5,631 bases of DNA from an uncultured Methylobacter sp. (GTDB lineage: Bacteria; Pseudomonadota; Gammaproteobacteria; Methylococcales; Methylomonadaceae): positions 1-5,631 of the forward strand of contig CAIKYI010000534.1 in the NCBI GenBank assembly GCA_903831545.1, given 5' to 3'. Made by a program: the position numbers and the translations under genes. The notes beneath the pieces were generated by a model. That model was not told the DNA's origin. It saw nothing but the letters and a program-made list of their open reading frames with translations, and ran no database searches. Of the stretch, positions 1 to 5,631 are shown one piece after another; positions within the stretch are counted from its first letter, which is position 1, and each line of letters opens with the position of its first letter.

Positions 1-678
1 GTCAATAATGCCCGCCAATGGGTTGAGTGTGTAAAGGGTATACAAGTCATTTGACCATTCACCAGCGGCCTGCTCTTCAATGAGATTTTTGTGCACCAAA
101 CTTAGCGGATACATGACTGGCGATCCATACATCAACAAAGATAAAACGACCGGCAAGGCCTGGGACATATCCCGATAATAAACATTGATGGCCGCACCAA
201 AAAAACTGATGCCAAGCGCTACAATCATGGTGTAGAAAATAATCGCCGGAACCCACAAAGCATAAAGCGTCGGCATCATTTTGTAATAAATCATCATTCC
301 AGCCAGAATGATAAAGCTGATGCCCAGTTCGACTAGTTTGGTTGCCATCGCCGTAATCGGAAATACTTCACGAGGAAAGTATATTTTCTTGATCAAGGGG
401 GCATTTGCGGTGACACTGCTGACGCCTTCCGAAGCCGATTCCTGAAAGAATACCCAAGGCAGCAAGGCGGCAAATGTCAAAATAGGATACGGAATGTCGC
501 CGGTTTCAATGCCGACAAAACTTCTGACTAAAGTAAAAATTAACATCAGCATGATCGGTTTTAAAATGGCCCACAAAATACCCAAATAAGCCTGTTTGTA
601 TCGGATGACGATATTCTTCCAGACCAGAGCGTTTATGAGTTCTCGGTATTGATAAAGATTTTTAAAGACTGTAATCAT
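1..678 (-). CDS. wzm: ABC-2 type polysaccharide exporter permease, Wzm/TagG family (3' end outside window)
   Basis: Inner-membrane permease of an ABC exporter that moves lipid-linked polysaccharide from the cytoplasm to the periplasm, working with a Wzt-type ATPase. The frame is open from an ATG at 678 to the left edge (226 codons). Family members are usually about 260-290 residues, so roughly the last transmembrane helix is missing. The N-terminus is amphipathic and cytoplasmic (about residues 1-28). Hydrophobic segments follow at about 30-52, 64-80, 107-131, 138-163 and 172-193. Family hallmarks are visible: the KKIYFPREVFP loop at 97-107, VYYRD at 166-170 and LNPLAGIID at 218-226. No strong Shine-Dalgarno sequence precedes the ATG. 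The gene lies 122 bases downstream of the TPR gene on the same strand, and the ATPase gene would be expected just beyond position 1. The family is certain. The exported glycan (O-antigen, capsule or exopolysaccharide) cannot be told from this. Confidence 0.95.
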   Translation of the reverse strand, partial: MITVFKNLYQYRELINALVWKNIVIRYKQAYLGILWAILKPIMLMLIFTLVRSFVGIETGDIPYPILTFAALLPWVFFQESASEGVSSVTANAPLIKKIYFPREVFPITAMATKLVELGISFIILAGMMIYYKMMPTLYALWVPAIIFYTMIVALGISFFGAAINVYYRDMSQALPVVLSLLMYGSPVMYPLSLVHKNLIEEQAAGEWSNDLYTLYTLNPLAGIID

Positions 679-757
679 AGTGACTGCTTATTGTCGATTT
701 TGACTGTAATTATCTATTAGTCCAATTATTGCGATGGTAGATAAGATGGCTTTAGCT

Positions 758-783
758 AAAAAAATTATTCAAGTGATGACTTG
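758..783 (-). terminator. possible weak intrinsic terminator after the TPR gene
   Basis: Read on the minus strand, a 5-bp stem (CAAGT, loop of four, ACTTG; positions 783-770) is followed after five bases by a run of seven T (764-758). It lies just past the TPR gene stop at 801. The stem is short and AT-rich and the T-run is not adjacent to it, so at best it would end part of the transcripts before the exporter gene. Confidence 0.25.
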
Positions 784-800
784 CTTGTAACTTTGTAGGG

Positions 801-1397
801 TTATTTTTTTAAGGTTTTTATTCTTTCGAGTTTTTTAAGAAGTGCCGGGCTTTCTTTGAATTTCAAACCTTGATTGATTACATTTTCAGCTTCATTATAC
901 TGCTTGGTCAGTATGTAAGTATCAGCAAGCATAGCGTATGCTTTTATGTATTTTGGGTTTTTTTGTATAGCAAAATTAAAATCATGAATAGCTTCAGCAT
1001 AATTGCCTATTTCTTTAAGCATTTCTCCGCGTTCGGTATATATAAATGGGAGAAGTTGATAATTGGGATCTTTGGAATGAGCAATGGCATAGTTTGTTCC
1101 TTCTAGGAGGTTAGTTATGCAAGCTTTTTTCTCTTTTTCCGGGTATTGATAGCAGGTAGGGATGTTTGCTTTCGCATCGCAATAATGGTTTATATAGACA
1201 AAATCATCGCCAAATTTCTTTCTCCAATCAGTGTTTTTATATCGTGGATCCGGGTTGTTTATTCTACAGAAGGGTGGGATTGTTACCGAGTCTTTATAAT
1301 TTATTTTGTGCACGGCCTCTTCCCACGGTATTTGTGCAGAAGCAGTAATGCTAAAGCATAATGAAAATAAATATATTATGAGATGATAATGTTTCAT
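801..1397 (-). CDS. secreted TPR-repeat protein of unknown function in a polysaccharide cluster
   Basis: 198-residue protein that I cannot assign to a named family. Residues 1-21 form a clear Sec signal peptide: MKHYH, a hydrophobic core, then an ASA cleavage box before Gln22. No lipobox Cys follows the cleavage site, so a soluble periplasmic or secreted protein is expected. The mature N-terminal part (22-115) has four cysteines (C44, C73, C82, C93), which could make two disulfides. Residues 117-184 hold two TPR units. The first fits well (G124, Y133, A136, F140, A143, P148) and so does the second (L157, A158, Y161, Y167, A170). The ATG at 1397 has a good Shine-Dalgarno sequence overlapping the stop of the previous gene, 10 bases away, so the two are probably coupled. 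TPR proteins in such clusters often act as protein-binding scaffolds in assembly or export; that role here is inference. The gene looks more AT-rich than the flanking exporter gene. Confidence 0.85.
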   Translation of the reverse strand: MKHYHLIIYLFSLCFSITASAQIPWEEAVHKINYKDSVTIPPFCRINNPDPRYKNTDWRKKFGDDFVYINHYCDAKANIPTCYQYPEKEKKACITNLLEGTNYAIAHSKDPNYQLLPFIYTERGEMLKEIGNYAEAIHDFNFAIQKNPKYIKAYAMLADTYILTKQYNEAENVINQGLKFKESPALLKKLERIKTLKK

Positions 1398-1404
1398 TTG
1401 ACTG

Positions 1405-1410
1405 ACCTTA
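1405..1410 (-). promoter_or_regulatory. Shine-Dalgarno of the TPR gene overlapping the upstream stop codon
   Basis: On the minus strand, TAAGGT (1410-1405) lies seven bases before the ATG at 1397. Its first three bases are the TAA stop of the upstream glycosyltransferase-like gene. This arrangement suggests translational coupling, with a terminating ribosome placed directly over the next start. Confidence 0.6.
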
Positions 1411-2316
1411 AGACGTAAGTTGTTTTATTTCATTTTGTGCTAGTTTTGCATAAATGGAGCTGCTGAATCTGCATTCACCAATAAAGTGTATAAAGCAGGT
1501 GTCAGGAAGCTTCATTTTTTTGCAATCAGTATATTTAGGATGGGGTAAGACCATGGATTTGTCAATATTGGCTACAACGACGTTAGACATGACTTGCTCG
1601 CTACCCCATTCGCGCCATTTAGAGCCAATTTCTTTTTCCATTTTTATCGAGAAATCAATAATAAACTGTTTATTGAAAGATTGTTTTGGAAAGCCTGAAA
1701 AACCCGCGCAACCCCTTGCGTAACGTAAATTTTCGCAGCCCTCCAGTTTTGAAAAATGGGCTTCAGCAACCATTTGTACATGTGCATCAAGCGAGGGATT
1801 AATGTTTTTCTGTACGCGTTCGGAAGAAACGATCATGGGCTCTATTTTTTGATTATCCCATGTGCCTATGACAAAGCCTGTATTTGATTTAATGTTTTCT
1901 ATAATTTCGTTTACGGCTGATAAAGTGAGTGTATCGCTATCAAGCTGGATAATAAAAAATTGATCAATAAAATGAGCTATTGCCAGTAGTCTTTCCCAGC
2001 ATGCTCCTGTTGGGCAAAGGGGATCTGAAAATTGTTTCGCATCATATATGTCAGCGATTGGGATATGTTTGAGTAAGGTTTCCAGATCATCGTTAGTGAG
2101 GCTTCCATCATTAATGATGAATACTTTAGATAATGGCACCTGCCTTGCAAATGTCTTAACGGCTACGAGAAATAAAATAACATCTTTATGTTGTAATTGT
2201 GTTAATACGGCTACAGGTTGATCTGTATCTGCCAAGACCGGTGGGGTCTTAAATATCTGTTTGCAGGCTCTGGAAAATCGGTATCTGTTAAGTGTGTCTT
2301 TAAGTTGATAGAACAT
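1408..2316 (-). CDS. putative GT-A fold glycosyltransferase (GT8-like features)
   Basis: 302-residue cytoplasmic protein with the layout of a GT-A nucleotide-sugar transferase. A beta strand ending in FIINDGS (66-72) resembles the nucleotide-binding strand of GT2 enzymes. QLDSDTL (124-130) carries a DxD motif (D126, D128) for metal and sugar-diphosphate binding. RGCAGFSGFP (201-210) and WGSEQ (237-241) resemble the acceptor-side and late acidic motifs of GT-A enzymes. HFIG (277-280) near the C-terminus resembles the HFxG metal-ligand motif of GT8. No transmembrane segment is seen. The open frame extends to a TTG at 2457, but those 47 residues are low-complexity and precede the domain, and a candidate promoter lies inside them. 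I therefore chose the ATG at 2316, which has no clear Shine-Dalgarno sequence. It probably forms an operon with the TPR gene. Donor, acceptor and exact GT family are unknown, and it could be a distant or divergent member. Confidence 0.75.
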   Translation of the reverse strand: MFYQLKDTLNRYRFSRACKQIFKTPPVLADTDQPVAVLTQLQHKDVILFLVAVKTFARQVPLSKVFIINDGSLTNDDLETLLKHIPIADIYDAKQFSDPLCPTGACWERLLAIAHFIDQFFIIQLDSDTLTLSAVNEIIENIKSNTGFVIGTWDNQKIEPMIVSSERVQKNINPSLDAHVQMVAEAHFSKLEGCENLRYARGCAGFSGFPKQSFNKQFIIDFSIKMEKEIGSKWREWGSEQVMSNVVVANIDKSMVLPHPKYTDCKKMKLPDTCFIHFIGECRFSSSIYAKLAQNEIKQLTS

Positions 2317-2370
2317 GATGTTATTGTTTAATGAAATAGAGTTAAATGTAGCCGTTATTATTTCAATGAC

Positions 2371-2376
2371 ATTATA
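2371..2376 (-). promoter_or_regulatory. candidate -10 box upstream of the GT-A-like gene
   Basis: A perfect TATAAT on the minus strand (2376-2371), placed to start transcription near 2364, about 48 bases before the ATG at 2316. It lies in the AT-rich 188-base spacer after the GT4 gene. The region about 17 bases upstream has no good -35 match, and the nearby TG is one base off the extended -10 position. In AT-rich DNA a TATAAT can occur by chance, so this is a moderate candidate only. Confidence 0.35.
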
Positions 2377-2504
2377 GGCACTTACTCTATTAATTGTAGG
2401 CAAGGTGGGAGTTGGTAAATATCTAAAGATATAATTAAAATTATAAATAATGGCCAAACGATGCCTAATTAAATGAACCGTTTAAGTTAATATATCCGTT
2501 TATT

Positions 2505-3725
2505 CTATAGTAATAATTCATATGTTTTTTCAATCTTGTCGGTATGTGTGCTAACAGAAAAAGTGTTCAGCGCATGATCCCTGGCATTTTTCCCCAAGGT
2601 CGATCTTAGTTCGCTGTTATTGTAGTATGCTTCGATTTGCTCGGCTAATGAATGCGCGTTTTTAGGCGCAAACAGTAAACCAGTTTTATTGTGCTCCATC
2701 ATTTCTGCAGCGCCGCCGTGATTTGGGCCGATTAGTGGTCTGCCCATCGCCAGACATTCGATAACGACTGTGCCTAAAGGTTCCGGGCTGGTAGAAGCTG
2801 AGACGACGACATCCAAACCATTGTAAACGGATTCCATTTTGGATACATGCCCGGTAAATACGACGATGTCTTCAAGATGCTCATCCAATACGCGTTGTCT
2901 TAAAGAGCTTTCATAGGCTGTGCAGTCATCGGGCGTACCGCCGATGATCATCATTTTTAAATTGGGTATTTTGTCTTTTAAATGGTTGGCTGCATCAAGG
3001 AATAGATCCTGGCCTTTCCAGGGTATTAACAGTCCAATCAGTCCTACGGCAAAATCATTTTTACTGATTTGGTAATGTTCCCTGAATTCGCTGCCATTTG
3101 CTTTTAGATCAAGTTTTTCCAGTTCTATACCATCGTAAATGACATCGATTTTGTTGGCGGGCACCTGCAATTTTTCTTGCATACTTTTGGCAACCCAATG
3201 TGATACTGAAATAAATCGATCAGGCAAGGTAAAGGCCCATTTCATAAGGTGTGAACCATCTTGATCGCCGCGTACATGACAAACGCTAGGGATTTTTAAT
3301 ATTTTGCCTACCAATAAAGCGGCTCTGTTACAAAGCGGTTCATTATTGGCGTGAATTAAATCGGCCTTAAAGCGCCAGGCTGTCCACAGCAGGCGGACAA
3401 AGAATGGCAGGAAGTTGGCAAGGTCGTCGGTGCGAGCCAGTATTTGGTTAATAATAAAGCGCAAACCGGGAACTTTATCGGGCCAGTTGGCTGGATCTAA
3501 AATACGATGCATGCCGACAATGTCGATATGTCTGTCGGGGATATGTTGCCAAAGCGCTTCCCCTGCTATTTCCTGATAGTGCGGGCCGGTTCTGCCGGTA
3601 ACTACCATGGGCGTGTATTTTGAACGATCCAGATTTCTAACCAAATGCCTAAGGCAGATGATTGCCCCACCATAGCCGATGCCGTTTTCTACATAAAGAA
3701 TGCGTTTTTTTAAATTATTGGGCAT
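2505..3725 (-). CDS. GT4-family (GT-B fold) glycosyltransferase
   Basis: 406-residue enzyme that transfers a sugar from a nucleotide-sugar donor to a growing glycan at the cytoplasmic face of the inner membrane. The N-terminal acceptor domain (about 1-190) starts with RILYVENGIGYGGA (8-21), including the glycine-rich loop, and has LIHANNEP (123-130). The C-terminal donor domain (about 195-390) has PWKGQD (235-240, K237), the strand MMIIGG (258-263), FTGHV (290-294) and the E-X7-E pair E315/E323 within SPEPLGTVVIEC. At the usual GRL motif the Arg is replaced: residues 230-233 are IGLL. Length is normal for GT4. The frame continues upstream to a TTG at 3785, adding 20 residues, but the ATG at 3725 places the first beta strand eight residues in, as is usual. 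A candidate promoter overlaps the region of the TTG. No strong Shine-Dalgarno sequence precedes either start. Sugar specificity is unknown. Confidence 0.93.
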   Translation of the reverse strand: MPNNLKKRILYVENGIGYGGAIICLRHLVRNLDRSKYTPMVVTGRTGPHYQEIAGEALWQHIPDRHIDIVGMHRILDPANWPDKVPGLRFIINQILARTDDLANFLPFFVRLLWTAWRFKADLIHANNEPLCNRAALLVGKILKIPSVCHVRGDQDGSHLMKWAFTLPDRFISVSHWVAKSMQEKLQVPANKIDVIYDGIELEKLDLKANGSEFREHYQISKNDFAVGLIGLLIPWKGQDLFLDAANHLKDKIPNLKMMIIGGTPDDCTAYESSLRQRVLDEHLEDIVVFTGHVSKMESVYNGLDVVVSASTSPEPLGTVVIECLAMGRPLIGPNHGGAAEMMEHNKTGLLFAPKNAHSLAEQIEAYYNNSELRSTLGKNARDHALNTFSVSTHTDKIEKTYELLL

Positions 3726-3787
3726 TGGCTTAATGGATTTATTTGGTTTGTATAGAACATGATTACACGCAATAGTGTTTTTCAAAT

Positions 3788-3817
3788 CTTATAAAAGTAA
3801 CGCTATCTTCTTTGCAA
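3788..3817 (-). promoter_or_regulatory. candidate sigma70-like promoter for the GT4 gene
   Basis: On the minus strand, TTGCAA (3817-3812, 4 of 6 to the -35 consensus) is followed after 18 bases by TATAAG (3793-3788, 5 of 6 to the -10 consensus). Transcription would begin near 3781, downstream of the TTG at 3785 and about 56 bases before the ATG at 3725, which supports the shorter GT4 coding start. Found by eye. Confidence 0.35.
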
Positions 3818-3889
3818 ACCAGTAGAGAATACGTATTTATTATTAAGGAATCAAGAATATATTATGTAATGTTGGTAATCTTTGCTATG

Positions 3890-3917
3890 TTGATAATATT
3901 GTCGTACATGGGATAAG
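3890..3917 (+). promoter_or_regulatory. candidate sigma70-like promoter for the GT2 gene
   Basis: TTGATA (3890-3895, 5 of 6 to the -35 consensus) is followed by a 16-base spacer and GATAAG (3912-3917, 4 of 6 to the -10 consensus). This would give a start near 3924 and a leader of about 74 bases before the ATG at 3998. It sits in the AT-rich divergent spacer between the GT4 and GT2 genes. Chance matches are likely in such DNA. Confidence 0.3.
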
Positions 3918-3982
3918 AGATTTGTAAAAAGTGTGGTTTTAGAAGGGGGTGTTCTTTAAACGTTATTTAGGCTGTTTCCTGC

Positions 3983-3987
3983 AAGGA
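3983..3987 (+). promoter_or_regulatory. Shine-Dalgarno for the GT2 start at 3998
   Basis: AAGGA ends ten bases before the ATG at 3998, slightly longer than optimal spacing. It is the main support for this start. The competing ATG at 4091 has an AGCAGG (4076-4081) nine bases upstream. Confidence 0.5.
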
Positions 3988-3997
3988 ATATATCTGA

Positions 3998-5032
3998 ATG
4001 ACTGGATATCGACTTAATATTCTCGCTTACTGTGTATGGCTATTTTTAAATCTATTTGTAAAAATTTATTTTTCTAGCAGGATGTTTAGTATGTTGCCAT
4101 TGTCTTCTTCCCCGAAATTTTCTGTAATAATAGCTACTTATAATGGCGAAAAGACATTGTTACGAGCAATTGATTCAGTTTTGGCTCAGGCATATTCGGC
4201 TTATGAAATTATCATTATCGATGATGGTTCAACGGATAGCACTTCATCGATTGTAAGTAACTATGGTGATAAAGTGATATATCACCTGCAAGAAAATTCA
4301 GGTGTTTCAGCGGCAAGAAATAATGGAGCCAAGCTCGCTCAAGGTGATTGGCTGGCATTTCTTGATGCTGATGATTGGTATTATCCCCAACGTTTATTTT
4401 GGCATGCTGAGTTTATACAAAGAAATCCGGATACGGATTTTTTAATAGGTGATTATCACTATGGCCGTGCAGATGGAACTATTATTGGTCGATCGATTGA
4501 TTCCAATGCTTTTGGCTTGAGAACGCTTGGCTCTGCGGACGAATTGGATAGTGTTTTGCTAGGTGCTGATGAAATGGGGGAGTTGATTCCGTCATATTTT
4601 GGGCACACGTTAACTTTTAGTGTTTCAAGGCAAAAGTTTCTTTCTTTAGGCGGATACCCGGAGGCATTCAGTATCGGGGAAGATTTGCACTTGATTATTC
4701 GATTATGCGCAACTAGTTGCCAGGTGGGCGTTAGTTGTAAGCCAATGGGGGTTTATTGTGTACATGAATCAGGTTTAATTCGTTCAGATGTTGTTAAATC
4801 ACAAAGCAGAACTGTAGAAACGTTGGCTTCTTTGAAAGCGGAAATGAAGGATAAGCCGACTTCAATAAGGAATGGTTATCTAATGGTACTTTTAGATGCC
4901 AGATATAATTTGGCAACGGCTTTGATACGAGGTGGATGGCACTTGAAAGCGATAATGTCCTTCTTGCCGGCACTAGGGGAATCATTTTCCTGGCATAGGA
5001 TAAAAATGTTGCTATCCATTATTAAAGGTTAA
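3998..5032 (+). CDS. GT2-family (GT-A fold) glycosyltransferase
   Basis: 344-residue glycosyltransferase that adds a sugar residue in polysaccharide or O-antigen synthesis. The GT2 core is clear: FSVIIATYN (41-49), IIIIDDGSTD (71-80, nucleotide binding), SGVSAARNNG (101-110), FLDADDW (121-127, the DxD metal site) and GED (227-229, position of the catalytic acidic residue). The C-terminal part (about 260-344) has no evident multi-pass membrane region, unlike processive GT2 synthases, so it probably adds single sugars. Residues 7-25 are hydrophobic and precede the domain. Either this is an N-terminal membrane anchor, or the true start is the ATG at 4091 (residue 32), which would give a conventional GT2 beginning MLPLSS. 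I kept 3998 because its AAGGA is the better ribosome site. It is transcribed divergently from the GT4 gene and is convergent with the EpsI-domain gene. Donor and acceptor are unknown. Confidence 0.92.
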   Translation: MTGYRLNILAYCVWLFLNLFVKIYFSSRMFSMLPLSSSPKFSVIIATYNGEKTLLRAIDSVLAQAYSAYEIIIIDDGSTDSTSSIVSNYGDKVIYHLQENSGVSAARNNGAKLAQGDWLAFLDADDWYYPQRLFWHAEFIQRNPDTDFLIGDYHYGRADGTIIGRSIDSNAFGLRTLGSADELDSVLLGADEMGELIPSYFGHTLTFSVSRQKFLSLGGYPEAFSIGEDLHLIIRLCATSCQVGVSCKPMGVYCVHESGLIRSDVVKSQSRTVETLASLKAEMKDKPTSIRNGYLMVLLDARYNLATALIRGGWHLKAIMSFLPALGESFSWHRIKMLLSIIKG

Positions 5033-5224
5033 AAACCGCAATTTTCATTATGATTTTTAGTGTTTATGGTATTTGTTGTTCCAGCAGGGTATTTTAAAAC
5101 AAGTTACGGATGTGTGGCTTTGGTTTGCATATAAACTAAATCAATTCTTTGTGAAGTTTCCATCCATTTTACTGGTTCCTACACTCATAGAATGCGGGCA
5201 TTGGCCAATATCCAAAAAGTTGCG

Positions 5225-5631
5225 CTAATTAAGCTTTTTAATCAACTCCGACAATAACATAATTTTTTGTTCATGATTGTCGTTTAAGGCTTGGCTAAAC
5301 ACTGTCATATAAATCTCTGGTTCTGTGTTAAAAGTCAATCGTTTTAATAACTGATAGAGCTTGGCGACATAGTCGTTATTGGTGGTATAAGGGCCAACTT
5401 TATACCAGGATAAGATAATGATATCTTTTTCCTCGTTGGCAAGATTTCTAAGAATGGTTAAATTGACCTTGGCCGGCACGCCCTGGCCAGTTACGCTGTT
5501 TGGCAGAGCCAAGGGCTCTTGCTTAAAGGTTCGCCAGTTTTTGTCTTTTTGTCGAATAAATAAATTCTGGCTGCTGACCAGTTTGGCTTCTGGCGTTTCT
5601 TCGCCAAAATTAGCCTGATATACACCTATGA
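5225..5631 (-). CDS. EpsI/DUF3485-domain protein, C-terminal part (5' end outside window)
   Basis: The frame is open from the right edge to a TAG at 5225, so 135 C-terminal residues are seen. A TTG at 5512 is only an internal codon, since homology-like sequence continues upstream of it to the edge. The pattern fits the EpsI (DUF3485) domain of exosortase-linked exopolysaccharide loci: a VYQANFG strand near the edge, LVSSQN followed by a Trp-containing loop (KNWRTF), then a hydrophobic strand into LSWYKVG, YTTNNDYVAKLYQ and a final helical tail. EpsI occurs either as a separate protein or fused to the C-terminus of exosortase A (XrtA), and the visible part cannot decide between them. Its exact biochemical role is not established. 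It implies that a PEP-CTERM/exosortase system and its polysaccharide genes continue to the right. Identification rests on motif recall, without a profile search. Confidence 0.82.
   Translation of the reverse strand, partial: IGVYQANFGEETPEAKLVSSQNLFIRQKDKNWRTFKQEPLALPNSVTGQGVPAKVNLTILRNLANEEKDIIILSWYKVGPYTTNNDYVAKLYQLLKRLTFNTEPEIYMTVFSQALNDNHEQKIMLLSELIKKLN

Noticed and set aside
870..1361. Plus-strand open frames opposite the TPR gene
   Set aside because: They are antisense shadows of a well-supported gene, with no recognisable domains or ribosome sites.
2317..2457. 47-residue N-terminal extension of the GT-A-like protein starting at a TTG
   Set aside because: The start is TTG, the sequence is low-complexity and unlike a transferase N-terminus, and a TATAAT box lies inside it. 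The ATG at 2316 is preferred.
2478..2502. Direct repeat CCGTTTA at 2478-2484 and 2496-2502
   Set aside because: Two 7-base copies in AT-rich DNA are easily due to chance, and no further copies were seen to suggest an operator array.
3726..3785. 20-residue extension of the GT4 protein starting at a TTG
   Set aside because: No Shine-Dalgarno sequence, a candidate promoter would start transcription just after it, and the ATG at 3725 fits normal GT4 N-termini.
5066..5134. 22-codon plus-strand frame in the convergent spacer
   Set aside because: It is too short, has no Shine-Dalgarno sequence and no recognisable product. It is probably chance.
5418..5618. Plus-strand open frame opposite the EpsI-domain gene
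   Set aside because: It is antisense to a frame with clear EpsI-like motifs and has no independent support.
1..5631. Insertion sequences, CRISPR arrays, tRNA or rRNA genes
   Set aside because: No transposase-like frame, regularly spaced repeats, cloverleaf or rRNA-like sequence was seen on either strand.

Overview
The window is part of a surface-polysaccharide (exopolysaccharide or O-antigen-like) gene cluster from a Gram-negative bacterium. The base composition is moderately AT-rich. A Wzm-type exporter permease, three glycosyltransferase-type proteins and an EpsI (exosortase-associated) domain occur together. This fits gammaproteobacteria that carry exosortase-linked polysaccharide loci, such as methanotrophs of the Methylococcales, but that placement is inferred from gene content and cannot be proven from this sequence.

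Layout, left to right. 1-678 (minus) is the 5' part of an ABC-2 polysaccharide exporter permease of the Wzm/TagG family, running off the left edge. 679-800 is a short spacer holding at most a weak terminator. 801-1397 (minus) is a secreted, cysteine-containing protein with two TPR repeats and unknown function. It is probably translationally coupled to the gene before it, 1408-2316 (minus), a GT-A-fold glycosyltransferase-like protein with a DxD motif. 2317-2504 is a non-coding spacer with a candidate promoter. 2505-3725 (minus) is a GT4/GT-B glycosyltransferase. 3726-3997 is an AT-rich divergent intergenic region with candidate promoters in both directions. 3998-5032 (plus) is a GT2-family glycosyltransferase. 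5033-5224 separates two convergent genes, and I see no gene in it. 5225-5631 (minus) is the C-terminal part of an EpsI/DUF3485-domain protein whose start lies beyond the right edge.

How the genes may work together (inference): the GT4, GT2 and GT-A-like enzymes would build a polysaccharide on a lipid carrier at the cytoplasmic face of the inner membrane. The Wzm permease, with an ATPase (Wzt) expected just outside the left edge, would export it. The EpsI-domain protein belongs to the exosortase/EPS side of such loci, and the TPR protein may act in the periplasm in assembly or transport. Three coding starts were revised from the longest open frame or remain ambiguous: 2316 and 3725 were chosen over TTG extensions, and 3998 has an alternative at 4091.
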